Positions 16,679 to 24,923 of a stretch of DNA of 34,823 nt are shown here, in pieces. The notes under the pieces are model-generated. The model saw only the letters and a list, made by a program, of their open reading frames with translations. It was not told the DNA's origin and ran no database searches. The stretch comes from a bacterium (GTDB lineage: Bacteria > Armatimonadota > Chthonomonadetes > Chthonomonadales > CAJBBX01), in contig JAJZOL010000172.1 of NCBI GenBank assembly GCA_021811565.1, positions 1-34,823 of the forward strand. The letters run 5' to 3'. The position numbers and the translations under genes were made by a program. Within the stretch, counting starts at the first letter, position 1. The number at the start of each line of letters is the position of its first letter.

Positions 16679-16698
16679 TTGCGATAATCATATCGCAA
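16679..16698 (+). promoter_or_regulatory. Hairpin in the leader of the sugar transferase mRNA
   Basis: TTGCGATA (16679-16686) and TATCGCAA (16691-16698) form a perfect 8-bp stem with an ATCA loop. It lies between the predicted sigma-54 start point and the ribosome site, and could stabilise or control the transcript, or be a protein-binding palindrome. Confidence 0.4.
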
Positions 16699-16731
16699 TG
16701 CTGCAATTTGGCATTATAGGAGACTCAGTAA

Positions 16732-17460
16732 ATGGCAATAACGGAACCAACACAAAATTCAATCAGTCTGCACTCTCTGGAGATGGGAGTGCAAACTTCA
16801 CTCTATCCCTCGTCAACATTCGATCCTGATTATAGCAGCCATGTTCCGGTTAAAGAAGTTCGGTATGCACAAGCTAAGAGGGTACTCGACATTCTTTTCT
16901 CTTTAGTCGGTTTGATTCTGTTTTCGTGGATTTTTGCGTTAGCGGCGTTGTTAATCAAGCTAACCTCGAAGGGTCCCGTCATATTCAAGCAAACCCGCGT
17001 GGGCGTGGGAGGGCGGCATTTCACCTGTTATAAATTCCGCTCCATGTGCGTGGATGCAGAGTCGAAGAAAAAAGACCTGTTGCATCTGAATGAATGCTCG
17101 GGTCCTGTTTTCAAGATAGAAAATGATCCGAGAATCACCCGAGTTGGTAGAATTCTCAGAAAACTGAGCATAGATGAACTGCCCCAGTTGGTGAACGTTC
17201 TCTTTGGCGATATGAGTATCGTTGGACCCCGTCCTCCCTTGCCCCATGAGGTTTCAAAATACACCCGATATGAGTTTGGGCGTCTGGCTGTGAAGCCAGG
17301 CTTGACCTGTTTATGGCAGATTAGCGGTAGAAGCAACATAGACTTCAAACGCTGGGTTGAGCTGGATATACTCTACATTGAAAATATGACTTTTTGGAAC
17401 GACATCAAGATCATTTTCAAGACCATACCCGCTGTGCTTACATGCCGCGGGGCTAAGTGA
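16732..17460 (+). CDS. Polyprenyl-phosphate sugar transferase (exopolysaccharide priming enzyme)
   Basis: The 242-residue protein is a short bacterial sugar transferase. It moves a sugar-1-phosphate from a nucleotide sugar to undecaprenyl phosphate on the cytoplasmic side of the membrane, the first step of polysaccharide assembly. It has one membrane or re-entrant segment (about 50-72) and then the catalytic core: GPVIFKQTRVG, YKFRSM, DPRITRVGR, SIDELPQL, GDMSIVGPRP and KPGLTCLWQISGRS. The multi-span N-terminal domain of WbaP/EpsE-type enzymes is missing, giving the PglC-like minimal form with about 45 extra N-terminal residues. AGGAG precedes ATG 16732 by 9 nt. It is monocistronic between a sigma-54 promoter and a strong terminator, so it is regulated apart from the downstream glycosyltransferases. 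Confidence 0.93.
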   Translation: MAITEPTQNSISLHSLEMGVQTSLYPSSTFDPDYSSHVPVKEVRYAQAKRVLDILFSLVGLILFSWIFALAALLIKLTSKGPVIFKQTRVGVGGRHFTCYKFRSMCVDAESKKKDLLHLNECSGPVFKIENDPRITRVGRILRKLSIDELPQLVNVLFGDMSIVGPRPPLPHEVSKYTRYEFGRLAVKPGLTCLWQISGRSNIDFKRWVELDILYIENMTFWNDIKIIFKTIPAVLTCRGAK

Positions 17461-17478
17461 ACCGATGAACCATTAAAG

Positions 17479-17517
17479 AAGCCTTTCCGCTCACGTCTCT
17501 GCGGAAGGCTTTTTTTA
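17479..17517 (+). terminator. Rho-independent terminator after the sugar transferase
   Basis: AGCCTTTCCGC (17480-17490) pairs with GCGGAAGGCT (17501-17510) with one bulge. A run of seven or more T follows. Confidence 0.88.
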
Positions 17518-17540
17518 TTGCATAGGGTGTTGCGTTTGCC

Positions 17541-17568
17541 TTTACAAGCAAAGATTGCGTATTATAAT
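17541..17568 (+). promoter_or_regulatory. Sigma-70 promoter of the glycosyltransferase operon
   Basis: TTTACA (17541-17546), a 16-bp spacer and a perfect TATAAT (17563-17568). The start point would be near 17575, about 50 nt before ATG 17625. Confidence 0.75.
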
Positions 17569-17624
17569 CCTGAACCTAAGTTTATACGAGCAATTATATT
17601 CTAACTCTTGGGCAAAGGAAACAC

Positions 17625-18359
17625 ATGAAGTCAAGCGATCGGCAAGAAGCGGAGATCACCTCATCTCCCGAACTCGCGATTCTTGTACCCGTATACAACG
17701 AAATGGAGCACTTGCCGGTTCTTATGGACAGCCTACTTTCGCTCCCCATATCCAAGGAGATCATCATCATCGATGATGGTTCGACGGATGGAACCACACA
17801 ACTCATCCGAAGCGAATTTGACGAAAAGCTCCCTGATGTTAGAGTGATATACTTTGCTCGGAACATGGGCAAAGGATATTGCCTCAGACAAGCGATTCCC
17901 TCCGTCAGAGCGAAATACGCCATCATCCAGGATGGGGATATGGAGTACGATCCTCAAGATATGCTGGAAATTCTCCGTAAATTCAAACAATCGAACGCAC
18001 CGGTGATTTACGGGTCACGTTTTCTTAACGCCTCGCCCCGCATGCACTGGGCGAATAGATTCATTAACTGGTTGCTGGCTTGGATGGTGCGATTTTTATA
18101 TCGTTCCCCGATGACGGACGAAGCCACATGTTACAAGGCGTTCCGAACGGAAATACTCAAATCCATTCCGCTGAAATGTCATCGATTTGAGTTCTGTCCT
18201 GAAGTCACTGCGAAACTGCTTCGTAAACGGGTTCCAATAATGGAAATCCCGATACATTACCATGCAAGGAGTGTGGCTCAAGGGAAAAAAATCCGGTGGA
18301 CCGACGGCGTGATGGCAATCTGGACGTTGATTAAATACCGTATTGTCCGCATTGAATAA
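17625..18359 (+). CDS. DPM1-like glycosyltransferase family 2
   Basis: The 244-residue GT-A enzyme has the nucleotide-binding start LAILVPVYNE, the IIIIDDGSTDGT motif and the metal-binding QDGDMEYDP, as in dolichol- or polyprenyl-phosphate mannosyl/glucosyl transferases. There is no C-terminal membrane domain, so it is of the soluble or peripheral DPM1 type. Such enzymes make polyprenyl-phosphate sugars that serve as donors for GT39/ArnT-like membrane transferases, and exactly such a protein follows 17 bp downstream. AAAGGAAA upstream supports ATG 17625. It is a paralogue of the gene at 19707. Confidence 0.9.
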   Translation: MKSSDRQEAEITSSPELAILVPVYNEMEHLPVLMDSLLSLPISKEIIIIDDGSTDGTTQLIRSEFDEKLPDVRVIYFARNMGKGYCLRQAIPSVRAKYAIIQDGDMEYDPQDMLEILRKFKQSNAPVIYGSRFLNASPRMHWANRFINWLLAWMVRFLYRSPMTDEATCYKAFRTEILKSIPLKCHRFEFCPEVTAKLLRKRVPIMEIPIHYHARSVAQGKKIRWTDGVMAIWTLIKYRIVRIE

Positions 18360-18376
18360 TTTCAAGAGGGATATTC

Positions 18377-19714
18377 ATGGATAACTCACATCTTACCTAC
18401 CGCCGCAACGCCTCGCTCATCTTTCTTTTTGGTCTGATCATTGCGCTGATATGGACATTCGTAATATTCGGTCGGGTTTCAGTTATACATCAGTGGTTTG
18501 ACATGGATGCATTCGGAGCGATAGGTGAACACATCTACCATGGACAAGGATTCAGCCTGGGGAATGGTCCAACAATGCGACGCGCCCCCCTTTACCCCGC
18601 TATAATCGCATTGGTCTTTACGATCTTCGGATTTAACCCTGCGCATCGCGAGGAATCCTACATTCCCGTTTTTGCATTGCAATGCATTTTTGCAGGTCTT
18701 TCCTGTCTTATTGTTTATACGATGGCTCGTCAGCTTTTTAACGAGAAGGTTGCGATTATCGCGGGGCTGCTATGCGCCATATGGCCCCAGTGTTTACGTT
18801 ATTTGGGCGTTGTTGACGATGGTACCACGGACTTGCTCCTAATAACCCTGCTCGCCTTTCTATCGCTGAGATATTACAACGAACCGAATGTAAAAAATGG
18901 GCTTCTCGCAGGAGCCGTGATAGGTTTGGCGGCGCTTACGAAACCGGTGCCTTTTTTGTTTCCCTATCCTCTCGTAGCAATTGCATGGCTCCAAGGCAAA
19001 AGGAACAAGAAGCCTTTTCCTGCGGGCGGAGCTATCGCACTTATCGGCGCAACGCTGGTGCTATGCATTCCATGGATCATTCGAAACAATATCGTTAGCC
19101 ACGGCCAGTTCACTGGCATCAGTTCCAACGCCAGCGGGGAGTTCCTGCGCGGTTATATCAATGCTCAGAGTAAATATTTCCTTTTAAGGAAAAAATTTCA
19201 GGGGAATTGGGATTGGGAGGCTAATTTATATGAAGATGGGATTCTCCATCGATTTGGTCTTGCATTCTTCACATACAAGGATGGTAAGATTGTTGGTAGT
19301 ATGCAGGAGAGTATCCATAATGAAATTACCAAGGAAAAGGCGGAAAATATCGTAGCGAAAAATGATGTGTTGCATCATCCTCTGATCTTTCTCAGGAAAT
19401 TTATCATCCAGCTATTCACATTCTGGTATGTAGTGGAGACCCCCGCGAAATCGCTAATGGTGGGTTTTTTTGCGATTCTGGCAATTGCAGGAGCGATTCG
19501 CGGGGTGCTAATAGCACGTTCCAACGGGGTGGATGTAATGCCGTTAGTGGCGGTCGTGCTATACTTTAATATCATATACGCTGCAATTCTAGCGTTTGCA
19601 CGGTATTCCATGCCTCTGTATCCTATCCTCATAACGCTGGCGGCAAACGGAATAGCAGGAAAAACGAAAAGCGGATCGGAAGTAAAAAAAATGGAGTCTG
19701 TCGTCAATGACTGA
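18377..19714 (+). CDS. GT39/ArnT-like integral membrane glycosyltransferase
   Basis: The 445-residue protein has about ten hydrophobic segments. The first periplasmic loop carries the acidic residues expected of GT-C enzymes (D42 and D44 in WFDMDAFG), followed by GQGFSLGNGPTMRRAPLYP. These resemble the PMT/ArnT superfamily, which moves sugars from polyprenyl-phosphate donors to acceptors outside the cell. The sandwich between two DPM1-like genes suggests these supply its donor. The acceptor (polysaccharide, lipid or protein) is unknown. A periplasmic domain lies around residues 245-330. Its end overlaps the next gene by 8 bp, indicating translational coupling. Confidence 0.85.
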   Translation: MDNSHLTYRRNASLIFLFGLIIALIWTFVIFGRVSVIHQWFDMDAFGAIGEHIYHGQGFSLGNGPTMRRAPLYPAIIALVFTIFGFNPAHREESYIPVFALQCIFAGLSCLIVYTMARQLFNEKVAIIAGLLCAIWPQCLRYLGVVDDGTTDLLLITLLAFLSLRYYNEPNVKNGLLAGAVIGLAALTKPVPFLFPYPLVAIAWLQGKRNKKPFPAGGAIALIGATLVLCIPWIIRNNIVSHGQFTGISSNASGEFLRGYINAQSKYFLLRKKFQGNWDWEANLYEDGILHRFGLAFFTYKDGKIVGSMQESIHNEITKEKAENIVAKNDVLHHPLIFLRKFIIQLFTFWYVVETPAKSLMVGFFAILAIAGAIRGVLIARSNGVDVMPLVAVVLYFNIIYAAILAFARYSMPLYPILITLAANGIAGKTKSGSEVKKMESVVND

Positions 19715-20465
19715 TCGGCAAACGGACATTTACGAGGCCAACATGACAACAAAAGATTTCATGGGACATGATTTCACACTCTCCGTGATAGTGCCGATCT
19801 ATAACGAAGTGAACACTCTTGAGGAAATTCTATGCCGCATCAGGGATGTTGATATTAAAAAAGAGATCGTGATGGTGGATGATGGTTCCAACGACGGCAC
19901 GCGAGAGCTTTTAAGAGATAAAATTGAGGGCAAGTATTCGGATGTGAAGGTGTTCTATCATGAAAGAAACAGCGGCAAAGGCGCTGCGGTTCGAACCGCC
20001 ATCGAACAATGCACAGGAGATATCGTCCTGATTCAGGACGCGGATCTGGAGTATGATCCTAAGGAATACTTCTCATTAATCGCGCCTATAGTCGAAGGAA
20101 AAGCCGATGTCGTCTTCGGCTCGCGTTTTCTCGGAGGCGGTGCGCATCGGGTGCATCTATTCTGGCATCGCATGGCGAACGGGATGCTCACCACGCTCTC
20201 CAATATGATGACCAACCTTAATCTGACCGATATGGAGGTCTGTTACAAGGTTTTCCGCAAGGAGATCATCAAAGACATACAAATTCAATCAAACCGATTC
20301 GATTTTGAGCCTGAGATCACTGCAAAAGTGGCGAAAAAGCGGTGTAGAATATATGAGGTGCCCATTTCATACGCTGGACGAGACTACGATGAAGGTAAAA
20401 AGATCGGCTGGCGGGATGGTGTCGTGGCGTTGTGGACGATATTCAAATATCGTTTCATTAAATGA
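19707..20465 (+). CDS. DPM1-like glycosyltransferase family 2, second copy
   Basis: This 252-residue GT2 enzyme has LSVIVPIYNEV, VMVDDGSNDGT and QDADLEYDP, like its paralogue at 17625, and the same C-terminal pattern ending with GKKIGWRDGVVALWTIFKYR. ATG 19707 overlaps the membrane transferase gene and has GGAG 10 nt upstream. A later in-frame ATG at 19743 is a possible alternative and would remove 12 poorly conserved residues. Two paralogues may make two different polyprenyl-phosphate sugars for the same or different transferases. The 271 bp after it hold no convincing gene or terminator. Confidence 0.9.
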   Translation: MTDRQTDIYEANMTTKDFMGHDFTLSVIVPIYNEVNTLEEILCRIRDVDIKKEIVMVDDGSNDGTRELLRDKIEGKYSDVKVFYHERNSGKGAAVRTAIEQCTGDIVLIQDADLEYDPKEYFSLIAPIVEGKADVVFGSRFLGGGAHRVHLFWHRMANGMLTTLSNMMTNLNLTDMEVCYKVFRKEIIKDIQIQSNRFDFEPEITAKVAKKRCRIYEVPISYAGRDYDEGKKIGWRDGVVALWTIFKYRFIK

Positions 20466-20736
20466 AGGGTTGGATCAATTCCGAGAATTTGCGATCAACG
20501 AGCTTTTGAAGCTTAAGCAAATCCCTAAAAACACTTATTTACAATTTCCCGGAATGAAACATGAAATATGGCTTATATCGAATGCAAAGTTCGGCTCTTG
20601 GGGCTTTCGCTTAGCTTGAATCGCTCGCTTATTATTTCAGGCGATTGCTTCTTCGCTTCGCATAAACATGCGGCATGGGGGTGAGGGGGCTAATTCCCTG
20701 GATTTGTAGTTAATGTTATTGAAAAGGGGTATGGAC

Positions 20737-21708
20737 ATGATTTTAGTCACCGGCGGAGCCGGATACATTGGGAGCCACTATGTTCTCTATGAACGCAATC
20801 GCGGAAATAAAGTCGTTGTTCTCGACAGCATGGTGTATGGACATCGAGGAGCGGTCAAAGACGTTCCTTTGGTGGTTGGCGATATGGGCGATCGATTGAC
20901 TTTGGATCGTCTGTTCAATAAATATCCAATCGACGCGGTGGTACATTTCGCGGCATTCGCCTATGTGGGGGAATCGGTCACCGATCCGGAAAAATACTAC
21001 AATAACAACGTTCGGTCCACTTTAAGCCTGTTGGATGCGATGCGTCAGTACGGGGTGAGGAACTTCATTTTCTCCTCCTCGTGCGCAACCTACGGCAACC
21101 CTAAATACGTTCCAATGGATGAGAAGCATCCTCAAAATCCCATAAATCCCTACGGTGAAAGCAAATTCTTCTGTGAGAAGATCATGAACGCATATGATAA
21201 GGCTTACGGATTGCGTTACGCCGCACTGCGATATTTCAACGCTTCGGGATCGGATCCGGATGGGAATATCGGCGAGAGTCATGACCCGGAAACCCATCTC
21301 ATTCCAATCGCCCTTCAGGTGGCTTCAGGAATGCGAGACAAAATGACGATATTCGGTGATGATTACGACACCCCTGATGGAACTTGTATTCGCGATTACA
21401 TCCATGTGCTTGACTTGGCTCAAGCTCACTCCCTGGCGTTGGAGAGATTACGCGACGGCGGTGAAAGCAGCTACTATAATCTCGGATCGGAAACAGGTTA
21501 CTCCGTTCGAGAGATTATAAACGTTTGCGAGAAGGTATCCGGAAAAGCTATCCCGGTTGAAATGGGACCCCGGCGTGAGGGAGACCCGCCGCGTTTGGTG
21601 GCAAGTTCGGCAAAGGCAAAACGAGAATTAGGCTGGGAGCCAAAATACACGGATATCGAGGCGATAATCCGCCATGCATGGAACTGGGAAACAAACCGAA
21701 AATATTAA
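20737..21708 (+). CDS. galE: UDP-glucose 4-epimerase
   Basis: GalE interconverts UDP-glucose and UDP-galactose with bound NAD. The 323-residue protein starts with the Rossmann motif MILVTGGAGYIGSH. Catalytic residues fit the short-chain dehydrogenase pattern: Ser in FSSSCATYG, then Y139-x3-K143 in NPYGESKFFCEK. ATG 20737 is preferred because AAAGGGG lies 8 nt upstream and the glycine-rich loop then sits at the very N-terminus. Two in-frame ATGs at 20713 and 20731 would add short unconserved extensions. It lies 44 bp ahead of rmlA and probably supplies galactose for the same polysaccharide. Confidence 0.94.
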   Translation: MILVTGGAGYIGSHYVLYERNRGNKVVVLDSMVYGHRGAVKDVPLVVGDMGDRLTLDRLFNKYPIDAVVHFAAFAYVGESVTDPEKYYNNNVRSTLSLLDAMRQYGVRNFIFSSSCATYGNPKYVPMDEKHPQNPINPYGESKFFCEKIMNAYDKAYGLRYAALRYFNASGSDPDGNIGESHDPETHLIPIALQVASGMRDKMTIFGDDYDTPDGTCIRDYIHVLDLAQAHSLALERLRDGGESSYYNLGSETGYSVREIINVCEKVSGKAIPVEMGPRREGDPPRLVASSAKAKRELGWEPKYTDIEAIIRHAWNWETNRKY

Positions 21709-21752
21709 CGTTCCACAGCATAAGCGAAATATACGCATGACAAGGAGGCAAG

Positions 21753-22817
21753 ATGAAGGGATTAATCCTCAGCGGCGGGAAAGGGACTCGACTCCGTCCC
21801 ATCACCTATACAAGCGCCAAGCAACTCGTACCCGTGGCGAACAAGCCAATCCTTTACTATGCCATCGAATGCATCCGAAACGCGGGCATTCATGAAATAG
21901 GGATCATTGTCGGAGACACCCAGGAAGAGATTCGTTCCGCCGTTGGGGATGGCTCCATGTGGGGGGTTAACGTGACCTACATCCCTCAAAGCGCTCCATT
22001 AGGACTCGCCCATGCGGTGATGACAGCGGAGGAATATCTCGGCGATGATTCCTTCGTAATGTATTTAGGAGATAACATCGTCAAAGATGGGATCACCCCG
22101 CTTGTCAAGGATTTCTCCAAACACACTCCGAACGCTCAAATCCTTCTCGCGCACGTTCGAAATCCGCAGGAGTTCGGTGTGGCGGAGTTGGATGGGGATC
22201 GAATTGTCCATCTCGTGGAAAAACCATCGGAGCCTAAAACCGATCTGGCGTTGGTAGGAGTGTATATGTTCGACAAGCGCATCTTCGAAGCGGTGCACGC
22301 CATCACCCCTTCAGCGCGCGGAGAGTATGAGATTACCGATGCCATTCAATATCTCATAGATCATGGTTACGAGGTGAAGTCCCACGTAATCGACGGGTGG
22401 TGGAAGGATACCGGCAAGCTCGATGACATGCTTGAGGCTAACAGAATCATCCTTGACACCCTCTCATATCGAATGGACGGGATAGCCGACGCCAGTTCCA
22501 TCCTGAATGGCAAAGTGGACATCGGAAAGGGGTCCCGCATACTCAGAAGCGAAGTGCGCGGTCCGGTTATCATAGGGGAGAACTGCGTGATTGAAGACGC
22601 CTACATTGGCCCGTTCACTTCCATTCACGATGATGTTCGCATCCTTCATAGCGAAATTGAGCATAGCATCGTGCTCTCCCACAGTTCCATCATCAACATA
22701 GAACAAAGAATCTCCGACAGTTTGATCGGAAGAAATGTGGAGGTTCGAAAAGAAGAAAGGCGTCCCCATGTATATCGTTTTATGCTTGGGGATAACAGTC
22801 AGGTGAGCATATCATGA
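21753..22817 (+). CDS. rfbA: Glucose-1-phosphate thymidylyltransferase, long form
   Basis: The enzyme joins dTTP and glucose-1-phosphate to dTDP-glucose, the entry to dTDP-deoxysugars. The 354-residue protein begins with the nucleotidyltransferase signature MKGLILSGGKGTRLRP and continues KQLVPVANKP. The last third has hexapeptide-like repeats (GPVIIGENCVIEDAYIGPF) forming a left-handed beta-helix, the long-form type seen in antibiotic and surface-sugar clusters rather than the 290-residue enteric RmlA. AAGGAGG gives a perfect ribosome site. Its TGA overlaps the ATG of the next gene. Confidence 0.94.
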   Translation: MKGLILSGGKGTRLRPITYTSAKQLVPVANKPILYYAIECIRNAGIHEIGIIVGDTQEEIRSAVGDGSMWGVNVTYIPQSAPLGLAHAVMTAEEYLGDDSFVMYLGDNIVKDGITPLVKDFSKHTPNAQILLAHVRNPQEFGVAELDGDRIVHLVEKPSEPKTDLALVGVYMFDKRIFEAVHAITPSARGEYEITDAIQYLIDHGYEVKSHVIDGWWKDTGKLDDMLEANRIILDTLSYRMDGIADASSILNGKVDIGKGSRILRSEVRGPVIIGENCVIEDAYIGPFTSIHDDVRILHSEIEHSIVLSHSSIINIEQRISDSLIGRNVEVRKEERRPHVYRFMLGDNSQVSIS

Positions 22818-23263
22818 CAAGTCAGATACCAGGAGTGGTTATAAACAAGCTAAGTCGTTTCACGGATGCCCGAGGATGGCTGTCCGAACTTTTTCGCGAA
22901 GATGAGCTTCCCGAAGGATTCCATCCCGTGATGGGTTACCTCTCTGTAACTCACCCGGGGGTGGCAAGAGGACCGCATGAGCATGTGACGCAATCAGACT
23001 GCTTCTGTTTTCTCAGCGGTAAATACCGACTAACCCTTTGGTTCCGATCCGATACAGGCATCCTCAAGGAGGTGCATGAAACGGGCGAGGAAAACGCCTT
23101 CTTGGTGATCGTCCCGCCGGGTGTTGTTCATGCATATGAAAACATCGGAGAGCAAGACGCCTTTGTGCTGAATTTCCCCGACAAGCTTTACGCCGGTAAA
23201 GGCAAGAAAGAGCCAGTAGACGAGATACGGCATGAGGATATCGACTCGGAGTTCAAACTATGA
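22814..23263 (+). CDS. RmlC-like cupin, dTDP-4-dehydrorhamnose 3,5-epimerase family
   Basis: The 149-residue cupin sits between rmlA and rmlB with 4-bp overlaps on both sides, so it should act on the dTDP-4-keto-6-deoxyglucose made by its neighbours. It keeps the epimerase-family His in ARGPHEH and a second His in VPPGVVHAYEN. However, true RmlC reads RGLHYQ, and the catalytic Tyr region (Y132 in RmlC) here reads FVLNFPDKLY, with no Tyr at the expected place. It is also shorter than RmlC (about 180). It may be a divergent epimerase or a ketoisomerase-like cupin (FdtA-like). The family is clear; the exact reaction is not. Confidence 0.75.
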   Translation: MTSQIPGVVINKLSRFTDARGWLSELFREDELPEGFHPVMGYLSVTHPGVARGPHEHVTQSDCFCFLSGKYRLTLWFRSDTGILKEVHETGEENAFLVIVPPGVVHAYENIGEQDAFVLNFPDKLYAGKGKKEPVDEIRHEDIDSEFKL

Positions 23264-24294
23264 GCCGTACGCTATTGGTCACAGGAGGCGCGGGATTTAT
23301 CGGAACCAATTTCGTGCGGTACTGGATGGAAAACTATCCGGATGATCGCATTGTCGTATTGGATGCATTGACATACGCGGGAAATCCGGCGAACATGGAG
23401 GAGTTGAGAAACGACTCCAGGTTTCGGTTTTATCCCGGTCGGATCGAGGATTTTACGGTTGTGGAAGGGATTTTCCGCTGGGAGAGAATCTCGCATGTTC
23501 TCAATTTCGCTGCGGAGTCTCATAACGACCGTAGTTTGATGGACCCCACGGGTCTTATTTCCTCCAACGTAACAGGCGTCAGCATCCTTCTTGAGTGCTC
23601 GCGAAAGTACGGTGCGGAAAGAATGCTGCATGTTTCGACGGACGAGGTGTATGGCGAAATCGAGAGCGGGTTATTCAGAGAGACGGATCCGTTGGAGCCG
23701 AGAACCCCTTACTCGGCGGGCAAAGCTAGTGGAGAGTTGCAAGTGCGAGCGCATCAAATCGCTTATGGTACAAAGTCTTTGGTGACTCGCGGCTCGAACA
23801 CATTCGGACCGTTCCAATTTCCGGAAAAAATCCTGCCGTTTTTCATCACCAGGGCGATGCAGGATAAGATGCTGCCTCTGTATGGCGATGGCAACCAGGT
23901 GCGAGATTGGATTTTTGTACGGGATCATTGCTCCGGCATCGCCACCGCCCTATTGAAAGGCGAGATCGGTCAGGTCTACAACGTAGGCGGTGGGAATGAG
24001 CGACCTAACATTGAAGTCACCAAAATGGTATTGCAAGCATTGAGCAAACCCGAAACTCTCATCAAACGAATTCCCGATCCTCGCGGAGCGTCGCATGACA
24101 AACGATACGCATTGAATACCGAAAAGATTGAAAAGCTTGGCTGGAAGCCATCCGCCACATTTGAAGAGGCGTTGGGGAAAACGGTGCAGTGGTATGTGGA
24201 TCATCGATTCTGGTGGGAGGAAATTGTGAACTCAACAAGGTACCGGCAATTTGTCAAGGCGTTTTACGGACCGTATCTTGGTGAGGATTTATAA
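23260..24294 (+). CDS. rfbB: dTDP-glucose 4,6-dehydratase
   Basis: RmlB converts dTDP-glucose to dTDP-4-keto-6-deoxyglucose using NAD. The 344-residue protein starts LLVTGGAGFIGTNFVRY. It has the dehydratase active-site motif STDEVYG and the SDR pair Y151-x3-K155 in TPYSAGKASGE, plus the family features RGSNTFGPFQFPEK and VRDWIFVRDHC. The GKAS sequence differs slightly from the usual SKA-x-S/D. It is translationally coupled to the cupin gene and lies 2 bp before the adenylyltransferase gene. No rfbD reductase for dTDP-rhamnose is in the window. Confidence 0.93.
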   Translation: MSRTLLVTGGAGFIGTNFVRYWMENYPDDRIVVLDALTYAGNPANMEELRNDSRFRFYPGRIEDFTVVEGIFRWERISHVLNFAAESHNDRSLMDPTGLISSNVTGVSILLECSRKYGAERMLHVSTDEVYGEIESGLFRETDPLEPRTPYSAGKASGELQVRAHQIAYGTKSLVTRGSNTFGPFQFPEKILPFFITRAMQDKMLPLYGDGNQVRDWIFVRDHCSGIATALLKGEIGQVYNVGGGNERPNIEVTKMVLQALSKPETLIKRIPDPRGASHDKRYALNTEKIEKLGWKPSATFEEALGKTVQWYVDHRFWWEEIVNSTRYRQFVKAFYGPYLGEDL

Positions 24295-24296
24295 AA

Positions 24297-24803
24297 ATGT
24301 ACGACCTGATCGGCATCCAAAACAAGGTGGTCCAAGCGGACGAACTTGAAAACATACTTAATGAAAGAAGAAAAAAAGGAGATAAAATCGTCTTCACAAA
24401 TGGGTGCTTCGATGTGCTCCACGTGGGACATGTGCGTTATCTTTTGCAAGCCCGACTGATGGGAGATATGCTTGTCGTAGGGCTTAACAGCGACAAATCC
24501 GTTCGCCTGCTGAAGGGAGACAAGCGTCCCATAGTCCCAGACAGGGAACGCGCGGAGTTGCTATCCCACTTGGCAAGCGTGGATTACATCTGTCTCTTCG
24601 ACGAACTGCGCCCGGATCGGCTGATCGAAAGAGTGAAACCCGATATTCATGTGAAAGGCGGCGACTATCGCGCGGAGAATCTGCCGGAAGCGAAAACGGT
24701 GGAGCGTTTCGGTGGGAAAGTGGTCGTAGTGGGGTTGGTGGAGGGCAAATCCACGACAAACATCATCGATAAAATTATCCAACTTCACGCCGCCCGCCCT
24801 TAG
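24297..24803 (+). CDS. HldE-C / RfaE2-type sugar-1-phosphate adenylyltransferase
   Basis: The 168-residue nucleotidyltransferase carries the cytidylyltransferase-like signature FTNGCFDVLHVGHVRYL (HxGH), then GLNSDKSVRLLKG and KGGDY. In Gram-negatives this domain makes ADP-D-glycero-beta-D-manno-heptose. Here it is stand-alone, without the kinase half of HldE and without gmhA, gmhB or hldD nearby. It lies 2 bp after rfbB as the last gene of the run. It may serve heptose synthesis with genes elsewhere or activate another sugar phosphate. Confidence 0.87.
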   Translation: MYDLIGIQNKVVQADELENILNERRKKGDKIVFTNGCFDVLHVGHVRYLLQARLMGDMLVVGLNSDKSVRLLKGDKRPIVPDRERAELLSHLASVDYICLFDELRPDRLIERVKPDIHVKGGDYRAENLPEAKTVERFGGKVVVVGLVEGKSTTNIIDKIIQLHAARP

Positions 24804-24827
24804 ATACAAAGTTTCAGCCAAATGTAA

Positions 24828-24858
24828 ACGGATCACTGGAATACGGGTAAGGATCCGT
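24828..24858 (+). terminator. Weak hairpin after the dTDP-sugar operon
   Basis: ACGGATC (24828-24834) and GATCCGT (24852-24858) can pair around a 17-nt loop. No T-run follows, so it may be a weak or factor-dependent end of the operon. Confidence 0.25.
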
Positions 24859-24923
24859 CCAATATTCAATCAAGCAAGTGAAATTTTCATCGTTTTTAAT
24901 ATTTATAGTCAAAGGAGAGAGAG

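Noticed and set aside
20305-20619. Open frame of 104 codons after the second GT2 gene
   Set aside because: Half of it is a shadow of the GT2 gene and the remainder shows no protein-like pattern.
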